The notes beneath the pieces are model-generated. The model had not been told where the DNA came from. It made no database searches and saw only the letters and a program-made list of their open reading frames with translations. DNA of 5,851 nt from an uncultured Eubacterium sp. (lineage in GTDB: Bacteria > Bacillota > Clostridia > Lachnospirales > Lachnospiraceae): contig CANPET010000121.1 of the NCBI GenBank assembly GCA_947573465.1, positions 1 to 5,851 on the forward strand, given 5' to 3'. The stretch's first letter is position 1. Each line of letters opens with the position of its first letter. Made by a program: the position numbers and the translations under genes. Below, piece by piece: positions 1 through 5,851 of this stretch.

Positions 1-587
1 ATGCGATTATTGATTTTGCAGTTACAGCAGCAATAGATGACTTGCTGGATTATGCAGTCAATACAAACACACCGGTAGTTGTATGTACGACCGGATTGTC
101 TGCAGAACAGTTAGAAAAAGTAAATGAGGCTAGTAAGAAGGTTGCGGTTCTGCGTTCGGCAAACATGTCCCTTGGAATTAATACATTGATGAAATTGCTT
201 CGTATTGCTACAGATGTATTGGCAGATAGAGGGTTTGATATAGAAATTGTTGAAAAACATCACAATCAAAAGGTAGATGCGCCAAGTGGAACAGCATTGG
301 CATTAGCAGATTGTATCAATCAGGTATTGGATAATGAATATGATTATGCATATGATAGAAGTACAGTTCGTGAAAAGAGAAAAAAGAAAGAGATTGGATT
401 GTCCGCAGTACGTGGAGGAACCATAGTTGGAGAGCATGAAGTGATTTATGCCGGAACTGATGAAGTAATCGAGATTAAGCATACTGCTTATTCTAAAGCA
501 ATTTTTGCTAAAGGTGCCATTGATGCAGCAAAGTTTTTGGCAGGAAAACCTGCAGGAATGTATGATATGTCAGATGTAATTGATTAA
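1..587 (+). CDS. dapB: 4-hydroxy-tetrahydrodipicolinate reductase (DapB), 5'-truncated by window edge
   Basis: DapB reduces 4-hydroxy-tetrahydrodipicolinate to tetrahydrodipicolinate with NAD(P)H in the cytoplasm, on the way to meso-diaminopimelate and lysine. The reading frame is open from base 3 (AIIDFAVTAAIDD...), so the TTG at 42 is internal and not the start. About 194 residues are present; the family is usually about 250, so some 55-60 residues with the N-terminal dinucleotide-binding glycine loop lie outside the window. Seen directly: the IIDF strand, the TTGL motif, the catalytic signature HHNQKVDAPSGTA (HH codons at 258-263, the catalytic-type Lys at 270-272, SGT at 285-293), the RGGTIVGEHEV block, and the usual C-terminal GMYDMSDVI ending. 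No internal break is visible. A strong terminator follows, so dapB is probably the last gene of its transcript (dapA upstream is plausible but unseen). Identity is essentially certain; only the N-terminus is unknown. Confidence 0.97.
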   Translation, partial: AIIDFAVTAAIDDLLDYAVNTNTPVVVCTTGLSAEQLEKVNEASKKVAVLRSANMSLGINTLMKLLRIATDVLADRGFDIEIVEKHHNQKVDAPSGTALALADCINQVLDNEYDYAYDRSTVREKRKKKEIGLSAVRGGTIVGEHEVIYAGTDEVIEIKHTAYSKAIFAKGAIDAAKFLAGKPAGMYDMSDVID

Positions 588-601
588 AAGTTTATGAAAA
601 T

Positions 602-667
602 TATGGAGATTCGTTTAAATGAAAACAAGTGATGTGTTTTGTGTAAAACGGATTTCCATATTTTTTT
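602..667 (+). terminator. Rho-independent terminator after dapB (long two-part hairpin + T7)
   Basis: Bases 602-616 pair with 646-660 in a 15-bp stem (two G-U wobbles) directly followed by seven T at 661-667. The 29-base loop holds a second small hairpin, AAAACA at 622-627 with TGTTTT at 635-640. It begins 15 bases after the dapB stop. The stem-plus-T-run layout is the classical intrinsic terminator pattern, although the loop is longer than usual. Pairing was worked out by eye without energy calculation. Confidence 0.8.
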
Positions 668-711
668 GTATAAAAGTTAAAAAAATGAAAATAATAAAGT
701 CATACAGATTT

Positions 712-727
712 TGCATCAAAAGATGCA
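712..727. promoter_or_regulatory. Short palindrome upstream of the lipoprotein gene (possible operator or 5'-UTR hairpin)
   Basis: TGCATC (712-717), an AAAA spacer, and GATGCA (722-727) form a perfect 6-bp inverted repeat. It lies 17 bases before the GGAGG ribosome binding site at 745-749. No T run follows, so it is not a terminator. It could be a small operator or a hairpin in the 5' untranslated region. No convincing sigma-A promoter was found between 668 and 757, only weak AT-rich candidates around 666-695. The 9-mer TTGCATCAA at its left edge (711-719) recurs at 4811-4819 in the addB promoter spacer. A function is not demonstrated. Confidence 0.3.
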
Positions 728-757
728 TTTGACAATTTTATCATGGAGGATTTTATT

Positions 758-1120
<363 letters not shown>

Positions 1121-1123
1121 TGT

Positions 1124-1173
1124 TTTACCTGATACACTCATATATTGTTATGATAAAGAATGTATCAGGTAAA
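1124..1173 (+). promoter_or_regulatory. Perfect 13-bp inverted repeat overlapping the amidase translation start
   Basis: TTTACCTGATACA (1124-1136) is exactly repeated in reverse complement as TGTATCAGGTAAA (1161-1173), with a 24-base loop that itself contains a 5-bp hairpin (1138-1142 with 1149-1153). The right arm contains the AGG that would be the Shine-Dalgarno for the ATG at 1175 and overlaps the alternative ATG at 1160. There is no T run after it on either strand, so it is not a classical terminator. The left arm starts 3 bases after the lipoprotein stop codon. The inverted repeat is certain; the reading as a translation-controlling hairpin (or a DNA operator) is inference. Confidence 0.65.
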
Positions 1174-1174
1174 T

Positions 1175-1942
1175 ATGGCTTATAGAATTATAATAGACCC
1201 GGGACATGGCGGGTCCGATCCGGGAGCAACTTTTAATGGCAGACAGGAAAAGGATGATGCGTTAGCACTTGCTATGGCTGTGGGGAGATTGTTAAGTAAC
1301 GCAGGATTTGATGTTGTGTATACAAGAACTTCTGATGTATATAATACACCATTTGAAAAAGCAACAATTGGTAATAACGCAGGAGGAGATCTGTTTGTTT
1401 CTTTTCATAGAAATTCCTCAGCGATACCAGGAAATTATAGTGGAAATCAGACACTTGTATTTAATGATGAAGGATTAAAAGCACAGTTAGCGAGAAATAT
1501 AAATCAAAATATGGCAGCATTAGGATTTGAAGATAAAGGTGTGGTGGAGAGACCTAATTTAGTTGTATTGAAAAGAACAAAAATGCCAGCAATTTTATTG
1601 GAAACTGGATTTATCAATTCAGAAAAAGACAATGCTATTTATGATGAAAGGTTTAATGAAATTGCCCAGGGAATCGCAGATGGTATTATTGGTACTTTGA
1701 GCGATAATGGTATTGTGGCATCAGAAGGTACCAGATATCATGTTCAGGTAGGAGCTTTTCGAAATGCACAGCTTGCCAATAATCTGGCAACACAGTTAAG
1801 AAATCAGGGATTTCAGGTAAAGGTAATATCTGAGGATGATTTATATAAAGTAGTTGTAGGAGATTTTGAAAATCTGGATAATGCGGTCGTTACAGAGCAG
1901 AAATTAAGATCACTTGGGTATAATACATTTATTAGAAGTTAG
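1175..1942 (+). CDS. N-acetylmuramoyl-L-alanine amidase (Amidase_3) with C-terminal SPOR domain, CwlC-like, no signal peptide
   Basis: A zinc amidase that cuts the bond between N-acetylmuramic acid and L-alanine in peptidoglycan. From the ATG at 1175 it is 255 residues: Amidase_3 domain about 4-175, short linker, SPOR domain about 188-255 (YHVQVGAFRNAQLANNLATQ...), which in the family binds denuded glycan strands. Zinc and catalytic residues are all visible: His11 in DPGHGG, Glu25 in RQEKD, His78 in SFHRN, and Glu143 in LLETGFI. The catalytic domain begins at residue 4, so there is no signal peptide or membrane segment. This matches Bacillus subtilis CwlC, a mother-cell lysis amidase of about the same length with amidase plus SPOR-type repeats; here only one SPOR copy is present. 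An in-frame ATG at 1160 would add five residues (MYQVN) but lacks a good ribosome binding site; the 1175 start has a weak AGG five bases ahead, buried in an inverted repeat. It is followed by a terminator. Family is certain; the role in spore release is inference. Confidence 0.95.
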   Translation: MAYRIIIDPGHGGSDPGATFNGRQEKDDALALAMAVGRLLSNAGFDVVYTRTSDVYNTPFEKATIGNNAGGDLFVSFHRNSSAIPGNYSGNQTLVFNDEGLKAQLARNINQNMAALGFEDKGVVERPNLVVLKRTKMPAILLETGFINSEKDNAIYDERFNEIAQGIADGIIGTLSDNGIVASEGTRYHVQVGAFRNAQLANNLATQLRNQGFQVKVISEDDLYKVVVGDFENLDNAVVTEQKLRSLGYNTFIRS

Positions 1943-1973
1943 TATTTTTATTGAAAAAGAAATATAAATTAAT

Positions 1974-2056
1974 AAAAGTTTAAGGATATTATTTTGTGCA
2001 ATATAGAGGTTTTAAAACTTTTATATTGAGGCAGAATTAGTATCCTTAAATTTTTT
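1974..2056 (+). terminator. Rho-independent terminator after the amidase gene (long branched-type hairpin + T6)
   Basis: The outer stem pairs 1979-1988 (TTTAAGGATA) perfectly with 2041-2050 (TATCCTTAAA), directly followed by six T (2051-2056); A residues at 1974-1977 can also pair with part of the T run. Inside, past an internal loop, a second hairpin pairs 1999-2011 with 2016-2028 (13 bp, two G-U wobbles, TTAA loop). The T run next to the stem supports termination. The extra inner hairpin makes it longer than a typical terminator, so another RNA role cannot be excluded. Confidence 0.75.
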
Positions 2057-2078
2057 GCTAGAGTACTTTTACATAAAT

Positions 2079-2107
2079 TTGTATTTCATTGGATAAAATG
2101 TTACAAT
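2079..2107 (+). promoter_or_regulatory. Sigma-A type promoter of nadE
   Basis: TTGTAT at 2079-2084, a 17-base spacer, and TACAAT at 2102-2107 preceded by TGT, giving an extended -10. Transcription would begin near 2114, leaving a 5' leader of about 34 bases with no riboswitch-sized structure. It sits after the amidase terminator, so nadE appears to be an independent unit. Confidence 0.7.
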
Positions 2108-2147
2108 ACAGGCAGATTATAGTAGATAAGTTTATGAGAGGTATTAT

Positions 2148-4205
2148 ATGAATAACGGATTTATCAAAGTAGCAGCGGCAACTCCGAAGATTAAAGTAGG
2201 AGATTGCGAATACAATGCGAAAAAAATATGTAATTTGATTGAAACGGTTTATAATAATGGAACACAGTTGGTTGTTTTTCCGGAATTGTGTATTACAGGA
2301 TATACTGCCAGCGATTTATTTTTACAGAAATCAATGCTGGACAAGGCTATGTCGGCTTTATTAAGAATTATTGTACCATTTAGTGAAGATAAAGAGATTA
2401 TTTCTATTGTAGGACTGCCAATGATTTTTCATGATAAGTTGTATAATGTTGCAGCCGTAGTTTATGATGGAGAGATAATGGGATTTGTACCGAAGTCTCA
2501 TATTCCAAATTATTCGGAGTTTTATGAAGCACGTCATTTTTCATCAGGAGCAGGCATTGAAGGATATAAAGATATATATTATTATAACTTAGATGACGAA
2601 GATGAACCGATTGTAGCAGGTTCTTATATTATCAAAAATTTTAAATTAGGTTCAAAGGCAGAATATGATGAATATGACGACGAGTATGATGATGAATATG
2701 ATGATGAGATAGAGATTGGACAAGATTCAGTTCCTTTTGGAACAAATCTGCTTTTTAAATGCAATCATTTTGATAATTTTACATTTGCTATTGAAATATG
2801 TGAAGATTTGTGGGTAGCAAATCCGCCAAGTACCGGATATGCTTTGGCAGGAGCAACAGTGATAGCCAATTTATCTGCCAGTGACGAGACGATTGGAAAG
2901 GACAGTTACAGACGTAGTCTTGTATCAGGGCAGTCAGCAAGAACAGTTTCGGCTTATATTTATGCAGATGCGGGAGAGGGAGAGTCTACTACGGATTTAG
3001 TTTTTGCAGCCCATAATATTATCGCAGAGAATGGGACAATCCTTGCAGAAGCGGAGAAATTTACAAATGAGATTGTTTACGCAGATATTGATTTAGATAA
3101 ATTGGCATCAGAGAGAGCAAGACTTACTACATTTGTACCTACAAGAGATGCAGAATCTGAGTATGAAGAGATTGAGATTGAACTGGAGGAAAGAAAGTTT
3201 GTTTTTGACAGGAAGATAGATAATGCACCTTTTGTTCCATCAAATGAGTTAGAAAGAGAAAAAAGATGTGAAGAAATTCTAGCAATTCAGACGATGGGAT
3301 TAAAGAAGCGCTTGGACCATACCGGATGTGCTCATGCAGTAGTAGGAATATCGGGAGGATTAGATTCTACATTAGCGCTGTTAGTAACAGTTAGAGCGTT
3401 TGACAGTCTGGGACTAGACAGAAAGGGCATTATCACCGTTACAATGCCGGGATTTGGTACGACAGACAGAACATATAATAATGCATTAAAGATGATAGAG
3501 GCTTTAGGGTGTACACTGAAAGAGGTAAATATTGCTGAAGCGGTAGAATTACATTTGAAGCAGATTGGGCATGATATGAATCGTCATGATATCACATATG
3601 AAAATGCACAGGCAAGACAGAGAACTTATCTTCTGATGGATTTTGCCAATGAATATAATGGAATGGTTATTGGAACGGGAGATATGTCAGAACTGGCACT
3701 TGGCTGGGCAACATATAATGGAGATCATATGTCCATGTATGGTGTCAATGCAGGAGTTCCAAAAACATTAGTGAGACATTTGGTAAAATATTTTGCAGAT
3801 ACCACAGAGGAAGAAGAACTGGCAAAAGTTTTACTGGATGTATTAGATACTCCGGTTAGTCCGGAATTACTTCCACCAAAGGATGGAAAGATTTCACAGA
3901 AAACAGAGGATTTAGTAGGTCCATATCAGTTACATGATTTCTTCTTATATTATATTCTGAGATTTGGATATGCACCGAAGAAAGTATTATTTTTAGCACA
4001 GGAAGCTTTTCATGGAATATATGACAATGAAACTATTTTGAAATGGTTAAAGGTATTTTATAAGAGGTTCTTTTCACAGCAGTTTAAGAGAAGTTGTCTG
4101 CCGGACGGACCAAAGGTGGGAACTGTGGCAGTGTCGCCAAGAGGAGATTTGCGCATGCCAAGCGATGCCTGCGTAAGAGAATGGTTAGAAGAATTAGAAA
4201 AATAG
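2148..4205 (+). CDS. nadE: Glutamine-dependent NAD+ synthetase
   Basis: It makes NAD+ from nicotinic acid adenine dinucleotide, ATP and glutamine in the cytoplasm, the last step of NAD synthesis. The protein has 685 residues. GAGAGG (2136-2141) six bases ahead fixes the start. Residues about 5-310 are a nitrilase-type glutaminase domain with the triad Glu46 (FPELCITGY), Lys116 (VPKSH) and Cys218 (IEICEDLW). Residues about 370-660 are the synthetase domain with the ATP-pyrophosphatase P-loop SGGLDS (402-407) and the GTGDMSELALGW motif. Ammonia would pass between the two sites through an internal tunnel, as known for the family. Bacterial two-domain enzymes of this clostridial type are commonly about 640 residues; the excess is explained by an insertion at roughly 138-192, just before QDSVPFGTNLLF, which ends in a repeated EYDD acidic run. 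All core motifs are intact, so the enzyme should be active. A single gene with its own promoter and a shared terminator. Confidence 0.97.
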   Translation: MNNGFIKVAAATPKIKVGDCEYNAKKICNLIETVYNNGTQLVVFPELCITGYTASDLFLQKSMLDKAMSALLRIIVPFSEDKEIISIVGLPMIFHDKLYNVAAVVYDGEIMGFVPKSHIPNYSEFYEARHFSSGAGIEGYKDIYYYNLDDEDEPIVAGSYIIKNFKLGSKAEYDEYDDEYDDEYDDEIEIGQDSVPFGTNLLFKCNHFDNFTFAIEICEDLWVANPPSTGYALAGATVIANLSASDETIGKDSYRRSLVSGQSARTVSAYIYADAGEGESTTDLVFAAHNIIAENGTILAEAEKFTNEIVYADIDLDKLASERARLTTFVPTRDAESEYEEIEIELEERKFVFDRKIDNAPFVPSNELEREKRCEEILAIQTMGLKKRLDHTGCAHAVVGISGGLDSTLALLVTVRAFDSLGLDRKGIITVTMPGFGTTDRTYNNALKMIEALGCTLKEVNIAEAVELHLKQIGHDMNRHDITYENAQARQRTYLLMDFANEYNGMVIGTGDMSELALGWATYNGDHMSMYGVNAGVPKTLVRHLVKYFADTTEEEELAKVLLDVLDTPVSPELLPPKDGKISQKTEDLVGPYQLHDFFLYYILRFGYAPKKVLFLAQEAFHGIYDNETILKWLKVFYKRFFSQQFKRSCLPDGPKVGTVAVSPRGDLRMPSDACVREWLEELEK
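2661..2708 (+). repeat. 12-base tandem repeat encoding an acidic EYDD array within nadE
   Basis: Successive codon blocks read GAA TAT GAT, GAA TAT GAC GAC, GAG TAT GAT GAT, GAA TAT GAT GAT, GAG: one 9-base unit and three near-identical 12-base units differing only at synonymous third positions. They encode residues 172-187 of NadE, EYD(EYDD)3E. The synonymous drift suggests the array is old or under selection at the protein level rather than a fresh slippage product. Confidence 0.85.
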
Positions 4206-4209
4206 AGAA

Positions 4210-4236
4210 AAAGGTCGCATTTATTCTGCGACCTTT
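4210..4236. terminator. Bidirectional terminator between convergent nadE and the FMN_bind-like gene
   Basis: AAAGGTCGCA (4210-4219) and TGCGACCTTT (4227-4236) form a perfect 10-bp stem with a 7-base loop. On the plus strand the stem ends in TTT followed by CCTTTT; on the minus strand it runs into five T. It starts 4 bases after the nadE stop. The stop codon of the minus-strand gene (4221-4223) lies in the loop, and its last three sense codons form one arm. Confidence 0.9.
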
Positions 4237-4673
4237 CCTTTTACCCCTTTATTGATTGTTTCAACAATTGCATCATATAACATGGAATATGTATACTGGC
4301 TGTCATCAGAAAATTTGATATTTTCAACGGATTGTGTGTCTACAATTTGTTTTGCAATATCTTCAAATGCCGGCTGCACAAGAGGATACATTGTAGCGAT
4401 TGTATCACTGACATTGTCTACGGTGATGGCATTGATATGATCACTATCCAGTGTCACAGATATTTCCATAGGATTGCCATTTAAGGTTACATTGGAAGTA
4501 TAAACACCTGCTTCAAACTGGCTGGACGTAGTTTCATTTTCTTTTTTTCCTTGGTTCTTATTGCAAAACATAAAAATTAAAGAAATTACAAGTACAATAC
4601 CAAGGAGTACAAATACTACGGTGTATATAAGCTCCCTTAAATGAAATACCATAAATTTTGGACTTTTTCCCAT
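4221..4673 (-). CDS. Membrane-anchored protein with FMN_bind-like extracellular domain
   Basis: A 150-residue protein of uncertain function. The start is supported by AAGGAG (4679-4684 on the minus strand) five bases ahead. Residues 1-14 are a short cytoplasmic, basic N-terminus; about 16-37 is a single hydrophobic segment (YTVVFVLLGIVLVISLIF); about 38-52 is a polar linker; about 53-145 is a globular domain outside the membrane. That domain starts FEAGVYTSNVTLNGNP, continues with EISVTLDSDHINAITVDN, and ends in QYTYSMLYDAIVETINKG. The order of elements (G-x-Y at the front, alternating beta strand with V-x-[LV]-D and I-x-x-I-x-V, Q-T/S then a YS...AI helix) resembles small FMN_bind domains. 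However, the SGAT-type sequence that carries covalent FMN in flavinylated members is replaced by DSQYTYS, so flavin binding is doubtful. Convergent with nadE and divergent from addB, it appears to be a single-gene unit. CDS is secure; the family link is moderate. Confidence 0.8.
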   Translation of the reverse strand: MGKSPKFMVFHLRELIYTVVFVLLGIVLVISLIFMFCNKNQGKKENETTSSQFEAGVYTSNVTLNGNPMEISVTLDSDHINAITVDNVSDTIATMYPLVQPAFEDIAKQIVDTQSVENIKFSDDSQYTYSMLYDAIVETINKGVKGKVAE

Positions 4674-4713
4674 ATTGACTCCTTATTAAATATTTTTTTC
4701 TATAATCTAATCT

Positions 4714-4741
4714 ATTATAAAAATCCCGAAAGTATTCTAAA
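4714..4741 (-). promoter_or_regulatory. Candidate promoter of the FMN_bind-like gene
   Basis: Read on the minus strand: TTTAGA (4741-4736) as a four-of-six -35, a 16-base spacer, and a perfect TATAAT (4719-4714). Transcription would begin near 4707, about 34 bases before the start codon. The region is very AT-rich, so a perfect -10 by chance is possible. Confidence 0.45.
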
Positions 4742-4796
4742 AAAATAAGAGTTGCATCTTGACAGAGAGAAAAATAAAGTATTTCTCAAAATTACG

Positions 4797-4826
4797 TTGA
4801 AAAACATCCCTTGCATCAACTATAAT
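4797..4826 (+). promoter_or_regulatory. Sigma-A type promoter of addB
   Basis: TTGAAA at 4797-4802, an 18-base spacer, and a perfect TATAAT at 4821-4826, placing transcription start near 4833 and the GGAGG ribosome binding site (4842-4846) close behind it. The spacer contains TTGCATCAA (4811-4819) directly before the -10; a TTGCATC copy also occurs upstream at 4752-4758. Confidence 0.7.
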
Positions 4827-4851
4827 TGTAATAGGAATTTTGGAGGTTTTT

Positions 4852-5851
4852 ATGGCATTACAATTTATTATGGGAAGAGCCGGAGCAGGCAAAACATATA
4901 CATTAAAAAGATGATTGACAAATCAATAGAACTGCCACAGAAGAAGTTTGTGGCAGTAGTTCCGGAGCAGTATTCCATGGAAACACAGAAAGAAATATTG
5001 AATCTCCATCCACAGGGTGGTTGTTTTAACATAGAGGTTACCAGTTTGACAAGGCTTGCTTATACAGTTTTTGAGGAGCAGGGGATAACAGACTTGAATG
5101 TTATGGACGATTTGGGAAAGACCTTGGTAATCCGTAAGATTTTAGAGGAGTGTAAGGAGCAGTTAAAAGTATATAAAAGTAAAACTTCTATGATGGGATT
5201 TACACAGAAGGTGAAGTCTGTTATTTCGGAACTGAGACAGTACAATGTTAGTGAAGAAGAATTAATCAAAATGTGTGATGAAACAGAGGAGTATCCATCT
5301 CTTCGCATGAAATTAGAAGATATCCATGTGATTAACAATGCCTTTAACGAGTATATAAAGGATAAAGCTATTACAAATGAAGAGTTACTGACTCTTTTGT
5401 GCAAGTATATTCCAAAATCAGATTTTGTGAAAAATACATATTTTTATTTTGATAGTTTTACTGGTTTTACGCCTGTTCAGTATCAGGTATTAGAGCAGAT
5501 TATACGATATAGTCCACAGGTTTCCATGGCGGTAACTCTTCCGGAAAATGAAGAGAATTTCAAAGGATTTTCCCCCTATGAATTATTTGCATTAAGTAAG
5601 GAAACAATTGTAAAAACAAGAGAATTAGCCATAAAAAACAGTGTGGAAATTCTTCCGAATATTGTAATAGATTTGGAAGAAGACAGCGAGAAAAAGAAGT
5701 ATTCAAGGCTTGGAAGAGTAGATGATGCGTTGTCATTTATTGAAGCAAATATTTTTAGAGAAAAGGTAAGTGAAAAATATACAAAAGAAACAGATGCAGT
5801 GAAAGTCTGTGCGCTTAGTAATCCGAAAGCAGAAGCGGAGTATGTAGCGGG
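4852..5851 (+). CDS. addB: ATP-dependent helicase/nuclease subunit B (AddB), frame break near the N-terminus, 3' end outside window
   Basis: AddB is half of the AddAB helicase-nuclease that resects double-strand breaks for RecA loading; the family is over 1,100 residues, so only about the first 330 are here. The ATG at 4852 has GGAGG five bases ahead and begins MALQFIMGRAGAGKT, the AddB N-terminus with its Walker A motif. This frame stops at TGA 4912-4914 after 20 codons. The rest of the gene is in the -1 frame, readable from about 4908 (KKMIDKSIELPQKKF...) and open to the window end. Hallmarks there include VPEQYSMETQKE, the INNAF-EYI helix region, and FDSFTGFTPVQYQVLEQI. The break lies at an A5 run (4905-4909). 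Family members usually read GKTxYxLYxKII here, so one missing A, or a four-base loss restoring an LY pair, would repair the frame. An internal start at ATG 4911 has no good ribosome binding site and would lose Walker A. It could be a true pseudogene, a sequencing error, or recoding; addA would be expected downstream. Confidence 0.92.

Noticed and set aside
619..732. Possible 37-codon basic, Cys-containing small ORF (MKTSDVFCVK...) with GGAG ten bases upstream
   Set aside because: It runs straight across the dapB terminator hairpin and its T run, the codons are AT-composition driven, and the ribosome binding site is part of the stem. No support as a gene.
729..734. Perfect TTGACA as a -35 box for the lipoprotein gene
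   Set aside because: A -10 at the proper spacing would fall at about 752-757, between the ribosome binding site and the start codon, and the bases there do not match.
743..757. ATG at 743 as lipoprotein start
   Set aside because: It overlaps the GGAGG site that serves the ATG at 758, and adding MEDFI would place acidic residues ahead of the signal peptide.
1124..1173. Inverted repeat as a terminator or transposon end
   Set aside because: There is no T run on either side, no target-site duplication, and no transposase; position over a start site favours a regulatory role.
4759..4764. TTGACA as the -35 of an upstream addB promoter
   Set aside because: No acceptable -10 at 16-18 bases (TTTCTC region); the pair TTGAAA/TATAAT at 4797-4826 is far better.
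4852..4914. A free-standing 20-residue peptide gene (MALQFIMGRAGAGKT...)
   Set aside because: The sequence is the conserved AddB N-terminus with Walker A; it is a fragment produced by the frame break, not a leader peptide.
5060..5404. Minus-strand open frame of 114 codons
   Set aside because: It is antisense to clearly conserved addB coding sequence, Ser/Ile-rich and without recognisable domains.

Overview
The window reads as an ordinary chromosomal housekeeping stretch from a low-GC Gram-positive of the class Clostridia, most likely the Lachnospiraceae. The grounds are strong AT bias in third codon positions and spacers, strong GGAGG-type ribosome binding sites, an AddAB-type (not RecBCD-type) recombination gene, a clostridial-style glutamine-dependent NadE, and a CwlC-like amidase. 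The family assignment is inference from gene content and sequence style, since no search was possible.

Layout: (1) 1-587, the 3' three quarters of dapB (lysine/diaminopimelate pathway), closed by a large terminator hairpin with a T7 run (602-667). (2) 758-1942, a likely two-gene unit: a small low-complexity lipoprotein whose C-terminal part is an 18-residue asparagine run encoded by an (AAT)16 microsatellite, then a signal-peptide-less N-acetylmuramoyl-L-alanine amidase with a C-terminal SPOR domain. A perfect 13-bp inverted repeat lies between them and overlaps the amidase translation start. A second long hairpin with a T6 run (1974-2056) closes the unit. (3) 2148-4205, nadE with its own good extended -10 promoter (2079-2107) and an acidic, tandemly repeated insertion in the glutaminase domain. 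(4) 4221-4673 on the minus strand, a membrane-anchored FMN_bind-like protein, convergent with nadE; one bidirectional terminator (4210-4236) serves both, and the minus gene's stop codon sits in its loop. (5) 4852 to the window end, the start of addB (helicase-exonuclease subunit B) with an intact promoter and ribosome binding site, but with a reading-frame break at about codons 19-21. The divergent 4674-4851 spacer holds candidate promoters for both flanking genes.

The genes are not one pathway. DapB supplies meso-diaminopimelate for peptidoglycan and the amidase cleaves peptidoglycan; NadE makes NAD; AddB works in double-strand break repair. No CRISPR array, insertion sequence, tRNA, rRNA, phage or obvious defence system was seen. 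The most interesting points are the addB frame break, the hairpin over the amidase start just downstream of a poly-Asn/Lys-encoding tract, and the repeat-driven low-complexity segments in two proteins. I do not see convincing evidence of a wholly new system here.
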